Assembly (NCBI RefSeq): GCF_000306255.2
Contig: NZ_AKWY02000020.1
Span: forward strand, 292,001 to 356,000
Direction of reading: 5' to 3'
Source of the DNA: Leptospira noguchii serovar Panama str. CZ214
Lineage (GTDB): Bacteria > Spirochaetota > Leptospiria > Leptospirales > Leptospiraceae
Length of the DNA stretch: 64,000 nucleotides
Shown here: positions 22,955 to 31,075 of the stretch, piece after piece
How positions within the stretch are numbered: position 1 is the stretch's first letter
How the letters are laid out: each line of letters begins with the position of its first letter
The notes under the pieces: generated by a model
Seen by the model: only the letters and a program-made list of their open reading frames with translations
Database searches by the model: none
What the model was told of the DNA's origin: nothing
Made by a program: the position numbers and the translations under genes

Positions 22955-23371
22955 ATGGGTATGATGATTACAATATTTTTAAGCATAGTGCTGGGCGCGT
23001 TAGTCGCTCTTTTTGCGATTTTTTTATCTGAAGAGAATCGGGATCGGAAGTTTCGAAAGCTAATCAAACCAGATGGCTTTTTTTTACCACCTCTTACTTT
23101 AGAAGGGGTTTCGGATCAGACGTTAGAACATTTAGCCGATACCGCTATAGAAAAAATTGCAGCTTCGCCTGAAGACACTTCTAAGAAGCTGGAGGGTTTT
23201 CTTAAGTCTCTTAAATTTCACGAAAGAATACTTGATAATATCTTTTGTGATAAGTTTGGTTCGGTGGATCATTGTGTCATAGGAAACGCATTAGAGGACT
23301 TAATGGAGAAAATCGAATCACGGATTCGTGTATTACAAAAAGAGGAATCAAATGGAACTCCTCTTAATTGA
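22955..23371 (+). CDS. Membrane-anchored element protein
   Basis: 138 residues. One N-terminal membrane helix (about 3-22, MITIFLSIVLGALVALFAIF) precedes a cytoplasmic helical domain (LEHLADTAIEKIAASPED, then SLKFHERILDNIFCDKF). The ribosome site AGAGG precedes ATGGGTATGATG; the true start could be the first or second ATG. Unknown function. Confidence 0.6.
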   Translation: MGMMITIFLSIVLGALVALFAIFLSEENRDRKFRKLIKPDGFFLPPLTLEGVSDQTLEHLADTAIEKIAASPEDTSKKLEGFLKSLKFHERILDNIFCDKFGSVDHCVIGNALEDLMEKIESRIRVLQKEESNGTPLN

Positions 23372-23447
23372 AATCGTAGGTTCTCTTTTCGCATTCGGCC
23401 TTTTCTATCTCGATAACCTTGCAAACCGAAGAGAGACCTCGAAGTGA
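23352..23447 (+). CDS. 31-residue membrane peptide overlapping both neighbours
   Basis: The frame ATGGAACTCCTC...AAGTGA encodes MELLLIEIVGSLFAFGLFYL plus DNLANRRETSK: one hydrophobic helix and a basic tail. It starts inside the previous gene and ends in a GTGA overlap with the next gene's GTG at 23444, so it would couple the two. Without it there would be a 72-bp hole in a gap-free operon. Small-holin or membrane-leader roles are possible but unproved. Confidence 0.4.
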   Translation: MELLLIEIVGSLFAFGLFYLDNLANRRETSK

Positions 23448-23680
23448 ATAAGAAGACGAAAGACGTTCTTGAAGCTCACCTTGCCGGATTTCTCGACGAG
23501 ACACTAAAAGGTATTCGGAGTGTTGCCCAAAAAGAAATCTTTAATAAAGAGACCCAAGAACTAAACGGACTTCCTCAAACAACTGAAATGGAGCCATGCG
23601 AATTTTGCGGAACCGTAAAGTCGAAGGGAATGGTTTGCCTACCTTCCAATACAAATTGCAGGAGGCGACGCAATGCCTAA
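23444..23680 (+). CDS. Small protein with CxxC motif
   Basis: 78 residues, GTG start. The N-terminal half is helical, and CEFCGTVKSKGMVC (about residues 53-66) plus a late Cys could bind zinc. The C terminus is basic (CRRRRNA). Unknown function. Confidence 0.5.
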   Translation: MNKKTKDVLEAHLAGFLDETLKGIRSVAQKEIFNKETQELNGLPQTTEMEPCEFCGTVKSKGMVCLPSNTNCRRRRNA

Positions 23681-23864
23681 GATTTTAAGAACCGTAGAGT
23701 TCTGCGAAGATGTGAAGACGATGACGCGTAACGGACATTCCAAAAGAGATACGGCGAAAAAACTCGCAAAAAAATACCTCGGACCGAATGGAAAGATTTC
23801 AACGAAGACGATTCGAATCGCGTTAGAAGAGGGTCCGCTTGCACCAAAGGAACCTAAGTTATGA
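23673..23864 (+). CDS. Small helix-turn-helix-like protein
   Basis: 63 residues. The segment FCEDVKTMTRNGHSKRDTAK plus KLAKKYLGPNGKISTKTIRI has the spacing of a helix-turn-helix, with a conserved-looking recognition region. It could be a Cro-like or replication regulator of the element. It overlaps both neighbours by 4-8 nt. Confidence 0.5.
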   Translation: MPKILRTVEFCEDVKTMTRNGHSKRDTAKKLAKKYLGPNGKISTKTIRIALEEGPLAPKEPKL

Positions 23865-24703
23865 TTTTAGATTTAAAAGAAGCGAAACGAGCCTTGCAAG
23901 CCATATCGGCCAACTCGGAAGCAGGAACAAAGTTTAGAATATCTTTTTCCAATTCGAAAGCCAATATACTCCATTCACAAAACGTATTGAAAATTCCTTC
24001 TTGGCTTCCGTCCGGAGATTACTCAGTAGAAGTTTTCCAAGTGTCGGAAGAAGAAGAAAGCCCACGCTCTGCATTTGAATTCAGACTACCAAACAAGAAT
24101 CAAATACAACCCGAAGAGGCCGTCCAAGAAACTCCAAACAGTTTACAAAATACGAATATTCTGGATGGGAATATTCCCGTTTCCGCACTCAACGCTTTAT
24201 TGGCCCTTAGAAAAGAAGATCAAAAGGAAATCGATCAAAGGAGGGAATCCGATCGACTGATCTGGGAAACAAAGATTGCGTCTCTAATTGATAGCCACAA
24301 AAACGAAATCGAGAGAATCAAAGAATCGTATAGAAACGAAATCGAACGACTGAATTCAACCCACAAGTTTGAACTGGCACTAACCCAAGGGAATCTAAAC
24401 AAACTCGAAGAGGCTAAAGAGCAACTTACGAAATCAATCGAAAGCAGATTGAGAAAAGAACAAAAAATAGTAATCCCCGAACCTGCTTCGAGTTTCGACG
24501 TAAATATGATCATTCAACTACTGAGCCACCCGTTGGCTTCGACTTTCATGTCAAAAATATTCGGGGTAGAAATACCGTCTGTTCCCGCTCTGGCCGGGAA
24601 CCCTCAAGCCTTGCAATCAGTCATTTCGGAAGTCATGGGTATGCTCGGATCGGGAGAGGATTCGGACGCGCTTTCTAAATTATTAAACAGGGGGACTGAA
24701 TGA
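23861..24703 (+). CDS. Coiled-coil element protein
   Basis: 280 residues. The N-terminal 80 residues look like a small beta domain. A long coiled coil follows (about 115-205, with heptad-like DSHKNEIERIKESYRNEIER), and then a C-terminal hydrophobic/glycine region (LASTFMSKIFGVEIPSVPAL). No enzyme motif or Walker box. A scaffold, structural or membrane-associated role is possible. It ends in an ATGA overlap with a 50-residue frame. Confidence 0.6.
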   Translation: MILDLKEAKRALQAISANSEAGTKFRISFSNSKANILHSQNVLKIPSWLPSGDYSVEVFQVSEEEESPRSAFEFRLPNKNQIQPEEAVQETPNSLQNTNILDGNIPVSALNALLALRKEDQKEIDQRRESDRLIWETKIASLIDSHKNEIERIKESYRNEIERLNSTHKFELALTQGNLNKLEEAKEQLTKSIESRLRKEQKIVIPEPASSFDVNMIIQLLSHPLASTFMSKIFGVEIPSVPALAGNPQALQSVISEVMGMLGSGEDSDALSKLLNRGTE

Positions 24704-24852
24704 AGAGTCAAGAAAGAGAAATCCAGGAATTGAAGTATAAGATTTCACTAATAAAGGAAATCTTTCATCTGATATTCCCAAAAGTCGAGTCGTATTTAAG
24801 TTCAAAGGATCGTGAACTTATCAAAGCCGCGCTCATAAAAATAGGAGAATAA
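24700..24852 (+). CDS. 50-residue helical protein
   Basis: The frame starts at ATGAAGAGTCAAGAAAG, overlapping the previous stop (AATGA), and ends TAA at 24850-24852, four bases before the next ATG. It encodes a charged helix (KSQEREIQELKYKISLIKEI) ending KAALIKIGE. Its position fills what would otherwise be a gap in the operon, and GGAG near its end can serve the next gene. Confidence 0.5.
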   Translation: MKSQEREIQELKYKISLIKEIFHLIFPKVESYLSSKDRELIKAALIKIGE

Positions 24853-24856
24853 AAAG

Positions 24857-25042
24857 ATGAATCGAATAGTTGCGATCAACCTAATCTGCGACGACGGGTC
24901 TATGATCGTTTTAAAGGTTTCTGAGATGACAATCATCGATAAAAAGATGATTGAGATCATTCAGAAAAACGCCGCCTCGGGGGAGAACATCAAAGAAGTT
25001 CAAGAGCAACTTGAACAAGCGTTAGGAGCTAATCCTGGTTAG
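24857..25042 (+). CDS. Small element protein, unknown
   Basis: 61 residues with an N-terminal beta hairpin (RIVAINLICDDGSMIVLKVS) and a C-terminal helix. The ribosome site AGGAGAAT lies upstream. The stop is immediately followed by the next ATG. Confidence 0.5.
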   Translation: MNRIVAINLICDDGSMIVLKVSEMTIIDKKMIEIIQKNAASGENIKEVQEQLEQALGANPG

Positions 25043-25279
25043 ATGAGCCACGCTTACTACTACGACTCGAAGCGAGATAAGCGAGAACCGCCTAAACCTC
25101 GTTATACCCCGAAGGGAGACGGCAAGGACTGGAGTCGAGAACTCTACGCAACGTTTCGAGGGACTGTAATTCCTCCGGAGAATTACAAACCGGAGTGGAA
25201 AAAAATCGACTGCCTTGGTAGTGAGCCTGTAAATCCCGAGCCGGTAGGCGAGAAGCATTCAAAAAAACTAAAGGAGTAA
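25043..25279 (+). CDS. Small proline- and lysine-rich protein
   Basis: 78 residues, hydrophilic and probably disordered (KRDKREPPKPRYTPKGDGKD). The start ATG directly follows the previous stop. Unknown function. Confidence 0.45.
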   Translation: MSHAYYYDSKRDKREPPKPRYTPKGDGKDWSRELYATFRGTVIPPENYKPEWKKIDCLGSEPVNPEPVGEKHSKKLKE

Positions 25280-25288
25280 AAAAAGACA

Positions 25289-25540
25289 ATGGGTATTTAC
25301 CAAAACGGAGCGGTTGAAATCAACCCTTCCACAGACGAAACAAAGATCCCTCGGATTCAGATAAAACTTATGGAGGGAAGCGGAAACTACTCGTTTACGA
25401 TTTCTGAATCTAAGTTTCAACTTTTAGAGAAAGCAATTCTCGAAAAAAATTTGTTCAAACCGATTCCGAACGAACTGATTCCGATCGACAACGAACAAGA
25501 AGAGAGCGGAACCGATTTGGGCTCTCTCGAAGTAGACTAA
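25289..25540 (+). CDS. Small element protein, unknown
   Basis: 83 residues. Beta-rich N-terminal half (IQIKLMEGSGNYSFTISESK) and an acidic C terminus (DNEQEESGTDLGSLEVD). The ribosome site AAAGGAG lies 12 nt upstream of the ATG. It immediately precedes the DUF736-like gene. Confidence 0.5.
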   Translation: MGIYQNGAVEINPSTDETKIPRIQIKLMEGSGNYSFTISESKFQLLEKAILEKNLFKPIPNELIPIDNEQEESGTDLGSLEVD

Positions 25541-25553
25541 AGGAGGCTAACGC

Positions 25554-25934
25554 ATGAGTAACACATTAGGATTTATGCAAGCGAAGTTGGATAAAGAAGG
25601 AAACGAATTTTTCAACTTGGAAATCAATCTTCCTTTTTCTCCGAAAATGGAATTCTTTGTCGGAAAAAACGCAAAGAAAAATTCTCCGGAAGCAAACGAC
25701 AACGCACCCGACTACTTAGTTTACTACGCAAAGAATCGGGTGGGCGCCGTTTGGAAAAAAACCTCAAAGAATGGATCTAAGGAGTATCTTTCTTGCGAAA
25801 TAGTCGCGCCGCTTTCCTTACAAGGCAAGCTGAATTTTGCGTTATTTCCGGATCGAGAAACGGAAGGACGGTTCAACGTTTCCTATTCCGAACCAACTGA
25901 GAAGAAACCAACCGAGGAAGAGGTTCCTTACTGA
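25554..25934 (+). CDS. DUF736-like protein, candidate ssDNA-binding
   Basis: 126 residues. NDNAPDYLVYYAKNRVGAVW plus KKTSKNGSKEYLSCEIVAPL matches the DUF736 pattern (ENAPDFRV...GAAWKKTS..GRDYLSVKLDDP), a small beta-barrel family common on plasmids and phages. The acidic tail EEEVPY resembles the C-terminal tip of SSB proteins. Just upstream of the rolling-circle initiator, binding of the displaced strand is a sensible role, but no biochemical role is established for the family in this context. A strong terminator follows. Confidence 0.6.
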   Translation: MSNTLGFMQAKLDKEGNEFFNLEINLPFSPKMEFFVGKNAKKNSPEANDNAPDYLVYYAKNRVGAVWKKTSKNGSKEYLSCEIVAPLSLQGKLNFALFPDRETEGRFNVSYSEPTEKKPTEEEVPY

Positions 25935-25996
25935 TGAGAAACAGGCTTTATTTTGTGGCTGGGAAGCTAAGGGGATAAAGCAACACCATAGGCAGG

Positions 25997-26028
25997 CCGG
26001 GGGACGGGAACGTCCTCCGGTTTTTTTT
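25997..26028 (+). terminator. Strong intrinsic terminator ending the early operon
   Basis: CCGGGGGACG, loop GGAA, CGTCCTCCGG (25997-26020) gives a 10-bp stem with one G-U pair, followed by eight T (26021-26028). It separates the early operon from the replication initiator gene. Confidence 0.85.
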
Positions 26029-26031
26029 GTG

Positions 26032-26082
26032 TCCGGCATTCCGCCGGAGGCGAGGGGGGTTAGTAAATACCCCCTTGCTAAC
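26032..26082. other. Hairpin cluster before rep, candidate replication origin
   Basis: TCCGGCATTCCGCCGGA (26032-26048), then GGGGG...CCCCC (26055-26074) with a 10-nt loop TTAGTAAATA, flanked by GTTAG...CTAAC. Such stem-loops occur at nick sites of rolling-circle replicons, and the initiator gene starts 38 bp later. No nick-site motif is known for this group, so this is position-based inference. Confidence 0.35.
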
Positions 26083-26119
26083 TTAATTTAATAAATCCAA
26101 AACAATTAAAGGTAAGAAT

Positions 26120-27283
26120 ATGAATTCTTTAAATCAAAGTCCTTCTTTGGCGGCCATATCTGTTCCCGAAAACCTAAAACTTCCGTTTGTGGATTGGTTG
26201 TCCTTTTCAATCGAGTATTCGGAAAAAGCCTGGGAATGGATTCGTAACGTATTTGGAGAGCCTCAAATCGAGGAAAAAGGATCGAATACCGGACACACCC
26301 ATAGATTCCGCGCTCCGGGGGATGTATTCGGTGCGTTTTCTCCAGAAAGGAAAAGTCAGAAAATTTACATTTCACTTTCTTCCAAAGCGTTGTTTTCGTT
26401 TCGCTCTTCTTCTCTCGGATTGAATAGATTGATTTCCGAAGTAATCAAGTTAAACGGGCGATTCACTCGAATCGATTTAGCCTTAGATGATTATGAAGGC
26501 CATTTGAACCTACCTCATATCTATGAAATGCTAAACCGAAAGCATGTAGCGACGCGGTTCCGTGGATTTAGTAAATTCGAAGCTCCTGTAAATTTAGTCG
26601 AGACTGGAAGTCTATTCAAAGATCATAAAATAGGTCGTCACGGATATACAATTTATATCGGAGCGTTTCGAGGAAGTAATACGTTTGTCCGAATCTATGA
26701 CAAGAAAAAGCAGGTTGGTCCGGAATGCGTCTGGCCGGTCTGGAATCGGTTAGAATTTCAGCTTACTCACCAAGCCGCGGATCAGTATTGTAACCCAACT
26801 TGGAATGTAGTTCCGGAGACCGGAGAAATCACAAACTCGAATGAAAGATTTCCAGATCCCAGGAGAGCAAAATTTGAAGATAGAAGTTTTCCTAAAACTG
26901 CATTTTACTATTTAAAATTTTTAGAACCGACCTACGTTCAGAAAAAAAATGATTTAAATCATTACTATTTATCTGAAAAGCAAAAACATTTCTGGGTTCC
27001 TTGCAGTTGGTGGACAAATTTTTTAAAAACGTCGGAAGGACAATCGATCGGACTTCCTAAAAATGAATCTGGATTGCAAAATATTGATAACTGGTTAAGA
27101 ACTCAAGCCTCCGGAGCCGCGTATCTTCTAACCGAATTCTATGGTGATGAATATTTGAACGATTTTCTCAAAGACGGTAAGGAAAAATTTGAAAAAAATA
27201 AAAAATACCAAACAATTCTGAAAGAAGAGAGAGAAAAGCGAGAAAAAGTAATGCAAACTCGCTTCAACGAGGTTCCGTTTTAA
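26120..27283 (+). CDS. Rolling-circle replication initiator, Rep_trans family
   Basis: 387 residues. The core matches the Rep_trans (replication initiation factor, RstA/pT181 RepC type) pattern: FVDWLSFSI near the start, [16 protein letters not shown] (about 116-131), [20 protein letters not shown] plus DKKKQ (about 174-199), and [13 protein letters not shown] (about 208-220). The acidic pair in IDLALDD, the Glu of RLEFQL and a tyrosine near YDKKK fit metal and nicking roles. It would nick one strand of the circular form and recruit host helicase and polymerase. Iteron-like repeats follow directly. CTX-type filamentous phages use the same family, but no filamentous assembly genes are present here. 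Confidence 0.82.
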   Translation: MNSLNQSPSLAAISVPENLKLPFVDWLSFSIEYSEKAWEWIRNVFGEPQIEEKGSNTGHTHRFRAPGDVFGAFSPERKSQKIYISLSSKALFSFRSSSLGLNRLISEVIKLNGRFTRIDLALDDYEGHLNLPHIYEMLNRKHVATRFRGFSKFEAPVNLVETGSLFKDHKIGRHGYTIYIGAFRGSNTFVRIYDKKKQVGPECVWPVWNRLEFQLTHQAADQYCNPTWNVVPETGEITNSNERFPDPRRAKFEDRSFPKTAFYYLKFLEPTYVQKKNDLNHYYLSEKQKHFWVPCSWWTNFLKTSEGQSIGLPKNESGLQNIDNWLRTQASGAAYLLTEFYGDEYLNDFLKDGKEKFEKNKKYQTILKEEREKREKVMQTRFNEVPF

Positions 27284-27288
27284 TCAAA

Positions 27289-27400
27289 ACGGAACTTTAG
27301 TGAAACCTTCCTGAAACCTTAGTGCTACTTTAACGGGACTTTAGTAAAACCTTAATGAAACTTTACTAAAACTTTAGTGAAACATTTAGTAAATTAAAGT
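27289..27400. repeat. Iteron-like short repeats after rep
   Basis: Copies of a consensus close to AACTTTAGTGAAACCTT lie at 27293-27309, 27338-27353 and 27370-27386, with partial copies between (CCTGAAACCTTAGTG, CCTTAATGAAAC). Related copies lie at 27516-27534 and 28157-28188. The same-orientation repeats bracket the next gene and could bind Rep or a regulator. Confidence 0.6.
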
Positions 27401-27515
27401 CCCGTCATATTCCTTTCATTCGGTAAATACTCTTAAAATTCACATTTTCTATTTGTATCCGCGAATTCTTTTAAGAAGCAGAAAATAAATCGGCGAAATT
27501 TATTTTTTCGAAAAC

Positions 27516-27534
27516 GAAACATTAGCGAAACCTT
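27516..27534. repeat. Iteron-like repeat, outlying copy
   Basis: GAAACATTAGCGAAACCTT, closely related to the repeats at 27289-27400, lies 25 bp before the next gene. Confidence 0.5.
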
Positions 27535-27558
27535 AAAAAATAAAGGTCTTGTGCTTTT

Positions 27559-28158
27559 TTGAAAGTGGGTTCTGGAATCTTTTTTGTGATTCCAAATGAC
27601 TTAAAAGAAATTATCCAGAAACTTCCGAAGAAGGATCAAGAGTCCTTCGAACTCATATTCAAATTGTTTGAAAAAGATCCTTCTCTTGGAGTGATCCGCT
27701 CAACCCTCGTTCCGTTGGGATCATATCAAGATACAGTTGAGGACGTTTTTCGAATCGCTTACTCATATCCGCAAGACTTAGGCGAGTATTTACACAAAAG
27801 CATTTTTGAATTGTATAACTTCATTCGGTCTCTTCCGTATTGTGCCGACCCTCCGGGGCTCGAAACAGTCAGTCGTTTTAAATTTACAAGACTTCCCTGG
27901 TTTCCGATCCGGGACTGTGACGACAAAACGATTCCGATTTTGTCGTGGGCGATCTTTCATAACGTGCCTTGTCGTGCAGTCGTTTGCGGACAGGCTGAAA
28001 AGCCTCATCACATTTACCCGGAAGTATTTCTAAACGGACATTGGTATACAGTTGATGCAACATATTCAAATCGATGCTCGTTCGGACAAAAATTATACGG
28101 AGAAAAGTTCCGAGAAGAGTTCTTCCTCAAAGACTTTGAAAAAAAATTCAAAAAATGA
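27559..28158 (+). CDS. Transglutaminase-like cysteine enzyme
   Basis: 199 residues. The C-terminal half carries a transglutaminase/papain-like fold pattern: Cys in WFPIRDCDDKTIPILSWAIF, His in EKPHHIYPEVFLNGHWYTVD, Asp in VDATYS, in the correct C-H-D order and spacing. It could be a protease or amidase, such as a virion maturation protease or a peptidoglycan-modifying enzyme. The start is taken as TTG at 27559; AAAGG lies rather far upstream, so a start a few codons later (GTG) is possible. It sits between iteron-like repeats at the head of the virion-like module. Confidence 0.65.
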   Translation: MKVGSGIFFVIPNDLKEIIQKLPKKDQESFELIFKLFEKDPSLGVIRSTLVPLGSYQDTVEDVFRIAYSYPQDLGEYLHKSIFELYNFIRSLPYCADPPGLETVSRFKFTRLPWFPIRDCDDKTIPILSWAIFHNVPCRAVVCGQAEKPHHIYPEVFLNGHWYTVDATYSNRCSFGQKLYGEKFREEFFLKDFEKKFKK

Positions 28159-28188
28159 AACTTTAGCAGAACTTTAGTGAAACATTAG
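28157..28188. repeat. Iteron-like repeats before the virion module
   Basis: GAAACTTTAGCAGAAC followed by AACTTTAGTGAAACATTAG: two more copies of the family at 27289-27400, here about 80 bp before the next gene. They may control late transcription. Confidence 0.55.
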
Positions 28189-28268
28189 AAATGACTAAAG
28201 GAGTTTTACCCCGAAATATTCTGTACTTTTGATTTCGTCGGTGTTAGTCTATCGAAAGAGAAATCAAT

Positions 28269-29372
28269 ATGACGTTTCGATATACTTTAGAAGGTGATCA
28301 AAGAACGGAGCTTCCGGAAGACGTAGTTCTTTTACGTGTAAAAGGAAAGTATATTCCTACAGACGATCTTGGAAACGGAATCTTAAACGGAGACTTTTAT
28401 GTTGAAGAGTTAGACTATCATTCTCCTTCGAGAGCACAACTTTCCGGAGAGGAAAACTCGGTGATTCCGGTTCGACTCGGAACGTTGTATCACGATGACG
28501 CGATGTCGATCGCTTTATCCGGCGACGAGCTTGGAATGTTTGGAATGGCGCGGCTCTTCGGTCGTGGTTTTAGACTTCCTTCTTTCGGACGCCTTCCATC
28601 GTTTCGCGGAATGAAAATCAATACGAGTGGACTTTCCAAAGGATTGAAAGGCGCGACAAGATCGATTCAAAAAGCAGGAAAGGACGTTTTAAAGACTGGA
28701 CAGAAAGCGCTTAAAGACTACGGAAAGACATTACAAAAAAGTGTTAAAGACGTAGGTAAATTTGCAGGCAAAGCGTTAGAGGCGGTTCCGGACGTATTAC
28801 AAGCTGTCGGCCAAGGACAGGGAGCAAGCCAGGAAGGTGGAGAAGAGGAACAACCGGAGGAAATGCCTGACGAATCAGGACAAGTTTCAGAAGAATCTTT
28901 TTCCGAAGAAAATCCCGGTCCTGCGTATGATGAATCTGGTTTCGGCGACTCATTAAACGGAGAACTCGGTTTTTTTCAAGCCGCAATGGCCGCGGCTCCG
29001 ATGATTACCAATACTCTCAGTCAGTTTTCAAACATTCAAAATCAAAGAACACAAGCCAAAAGCCAGGCACGAGCAAACTCGATTAGCTCACTCGCTCAAC
29101 TTTTGCAACCCGCGAATCGTGCACCTGTAAGAAAAGCGGTTCCTGCACAGAATAGAAATTTTTCTAATCCCGCGCTTTCAAAAACTTCCGAAGGGAAGTT
29201 CGCTTTAACGTATAGTTCGAGTCGAGGCGGGAGCGGAGAGGGACCACCTGCACCAAATCCAAACGGAAACGATGACAAGAAAGACGATAAGATGCTTCTT
29301 TATGCCGGAGGCGGCCTCGCGGCCATTATCGTTCTTGTAGTCGTTCTGAATAACATGAAAGGAAAGAAGTAG
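28269..29372 (+). CDS. Candidate virion protein with C-terminal membrane anchor
   Basis: 367 residues. A beta-rich N terminus (1-75) is followed by the motif LSGDELGMFG (83-92), a long basic amphipathic helical stretch (125-180, GLSKGLKGATRSIQKAGKDV), an acidic linker, a second motif LNGELGFF (229-236), an alanine-rich helix, a disordered Pro/Gly tract, and a C-terminal membrane helix (about 342-361, LLYAGGGLAAIIVLVVVL). It has no similarity I recognise. Amphipathic helices plus a membrane anchor suggest a structural protein touching an internal membrane. The two G-D/E-LG motifs could be processing sites. Confidence 0.6.
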   Translation: MTFRYTLEGDQRTELPEDVVLLRVKGKYIPTDDLGNGILNGDFYVEELDYHSPSRAQLSGEENSVIPVRLGTLYHDDAMSIALSGDELGMFGMARLFGRGFRLPSFGRLPSFRGMKINTSGLSKGLKGATRSIQKAGKDVLKTGQKALKDYGKTLQKSVKDVGKFAGKALEAVPDVLQAVGQGQGASQEGGEEEQPEEMPDESGQVSEESFSEENPGPAYDESGFGDSLNGELGFFQAAMAAAPMITNTLSQFSNIQNQRTQAKSQARANSISSLAQLLQPANRAPVRKAVPAQNRNFSNPALSKTSEGKFALTYSSSRGGSGEGPPAPNPNGNDDKKDDKMLLYAGGGLAAIIVLVVVLNNMKGKK

Positions 29373-29675
29373 ATGGCTAAGAAAAGTTCTAAGTCAAAAC
29401 GCAAAACGACAAAACGTAAAACTACAAAGCGTCGGGTAACTACGAAGAAGAAGTTTTCTGGTTTGAAGTTGATTACGAAACGATACGAATCAACGAAAAA
29501 ACCGAAACTTCACAAGTATCCGAAAAAACCTTCTCACAACGCGACCAATGACGATAAAGAGAAGTATCTCGAAAAGAGAAACGAAGCGCATTCAAAAAAT
29601 CTAAAGCTCATCAAAGAGTGGCAAGAAAACGTCACGAGAGCTAACGCACTGAATAAGGAGATCTACGGTGGCTAA
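29373..29675 (+). CDS. Very basic DNA-condensing-like protein
   Basis: 100 residues. The N-terminal third is almost only Lys, Arg, Thr and Ser (KKSSKSKRKTTKRKTTKRRV), followed by a helical Lys-rich domain. This composition is typical of histone-like or genome-condensing virion proteins. The ATG directly follows the previous stop, inside the virion-like module. Confidence 0.6.
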   Translation: MAKKSSKSKRKTTKRKTTKRRVTTKKKFSGLKLITKRYESTKKPKLHKYPKKPSHNATNDDKEKYLEKRNEAHSKNLKLIKEWQENVTRANALNKEIYGG

Positions 29676-30282
29676 GAAAAAAGGTTCTTTTATAGACACA
29701 TTGAAAGAGGGTTTTAACGGCGATACACTCATCGGAGCGGGGATAACCGTTTCGGCAATGGCCCTTAGTTATTTAGGACAAAACTTTGTGCCGGAATCAA
29801 TGGACACAAAGAAAAAAGCTCGCCCTATCTTCATTCCGATCCTGGTCGCGCTGATCTCTGCATTTCTTCCCAAAAAGGAATTCAAGATCTACGGAATCAT
29901 CGGAGCGGCGGTCATGCTCATGTTTGGAATTCTTCGCGCGCTTGACGAAGAGAAAGCCAAAGACAAACGGATCACCGGCAAAATCTTCGGACTCGATACC
30001 TTAGGCGGGGATCCGAACGAAAAACGAATGGTATTCAATAATTTGAATGAAGTCGGACAGTTCATCCAGGCTACACAGTCTCAAGTTTCCGGATCCGACG
30101 GAACAGTATACGATTTCGTTCCCCTTGCGGACCAAACGGTCCACGGGGATGAGAACGGTCTCTATGGAGACGACGGCCTTTCCGGAGATGACGGACTTTA
30201 TGGGGACGATGATCTTTCCGGAGACGAAGGCGGCCTCTACGGAGACGAACCGGTGCGCGAATATGCGGGCGGACTGATTTAG
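29668..30282 (+). CDS. Membrane protein with acidic GLYGDD/GLSGDD repeats
   Basis: 204 residues, GTG start overlapping the previous gene by 8 nt. Hydrophobic segments lie at about 18-35 (TLIGAGITVSAMALSYLG), 53-65 and 73-88. The C-terminal 45 residues are a tandem of seven-residue units (GLYGDDG, LSGDDGL, YGDDDLS, GDEGGLY) coded by imperfect DNA repeats at 30148-30255. Probably a membrane structural protein of the virion. The repeats resemble the GDELG/GELGF motifs of its neighbours. Confidence 0.6.
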   Translation: MAKKKGSFIDTLKEGFNGDTLIGAGITVSAMALSYLGQNFVPESMDTKKKARPIFIPILVALISAFLPKKEFKIYGIIGAAVMLMFGILRALDEEKAKDKRITGKIFGLDTLGGDPNEKRMVFNNLNEVGQFIQATQSQVSGSDGTVYDFVPLADQTVHGDENGLYGDDGLSGDDGLYGDDDLSGDEGGLYGDEPVREYAGGLI

Positions 30283-30318
30283 AATTTTAGAATATACGCA
30301 ATTTTAGGAGAATTTGCA

Positions 30319-31002
30319 ATGAGAAGAACACTCACAAAAAGAACATACGGAATTGATCCTACAACCAGGAAACGAGTTGTTACGGGAGCAAGAAAACTAC
30401 CGTTTTACAACCAAACTCTTAGGACCACTGCGATCTTAAAGAGTGGTGTAATGGAATACAACCTCTTCAAAAAAGAAGAACCTGCGTATCTTCGGAATTA
30501 CACCGGAGAGAAAAACCCGTTTCCGAACGGAGAAGGGGAGTTCATCGCTGTAACGGCCCGTTTCTTAGCTCCGGATCAATCCACGATCACGTTTAACAAC
30601 GCAACGGTAGCGGTTTTGAAAGGGTTGTCGATGATTCAAAATTCCGGTTCGTTCACGATGAAAATCGGGGACGAAATCGTCGCGAAGGATCTTCTTTCGG
30701 TGATCATGTCGCCGATTCCTTGGCTCGTTCTTCCGTTTGTAAAAGGAAATCCAAACGACGTCGTGTTTCCTCCTCCTGGAGTGATTCATTTCGAACCTCA
30801 ATCGGGTTGGATGGAACGATCGAAACAAAAGATGGTCTCTTTCAAAACTCCTCTACCTGTGACGTCTCAGGAAGGTGTCGATTTGATCATCAAAATCGAC
30901 AAGGATCCTTCGATCCCACTTCCTCCAGAAATCGACAACTATCTCTTAGAGTTCCAAACTCCCGCAAACATCTTTTTGAAGAGTGTTAGCGTAGAGAGAT
31001 AG
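30319..31002 (+). CDS. Beta-rich candidate major capsid protein
   Basis: 227 residues. A basic N-terminal arm (MRRTLTKRTYGIDPTTRKRV) is followed by an almost entirely beta-strand body (EGEFIAVTARFLAPDQSTIT, FTMKIGDEIVA, YLLEFQTPANIFLKSVSVER) without enzyme motifs. It has its own upstream spacer with a GGAG ribosome site and an intrinsic terminator right after it, as expected for an abundant protein. It is short for a double jelly roll (PM2-like proteins are about 270). Capsid function is inference; a single jelly-roll pair with the next gene is an alternative. Confidence 0.5.
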   Translation: MRRTLTKRTYGIDPTTRKRVVTGARKLPFYNQTLRTTAILKSGVMEYNLFKKEEPAYLRNYTGEKNPFPNGEGEFIAVTARFLAPDQSTITFNNATVAVLKGLSMIQNSGSFTMKIGDEIVAKDLLSVIMSPIPWLVLPFVKGNPNDVVFPPPGVIHFEPQSGWMERSKQKMVSFKTPLPVTSQEGVDLIIKIDKDPSIPLPPEIDNYLLEFQTPANIFLKSVSVER

Positions 31003-31031
31003 ATTTAAGACCTAAAACCAATGAATCAAAA

Positions 31032-31058
31032 ATCCGGATCACGACGGTCCGGATTTTT
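31032..31058 (+). terminator. Intrinsic terminator inside the virion module
   Basis: ATCCGG, loop ATCACGACGGT, CCGGAT followed by a T-run. It stands just after the candidate capsid gene and before the 133-residue gene, and probably gives differential expression. Confidence 0.7.
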
Positions 31059-31075
31059 TAAAGGAACATTAGAAA

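Noticed and set aside
25837..26091. 84-codon frame spanning the end of the DUF736-like gene
   Set aside because: It runs through a strong terminator hairpin and its T-run, so it is not a gene.
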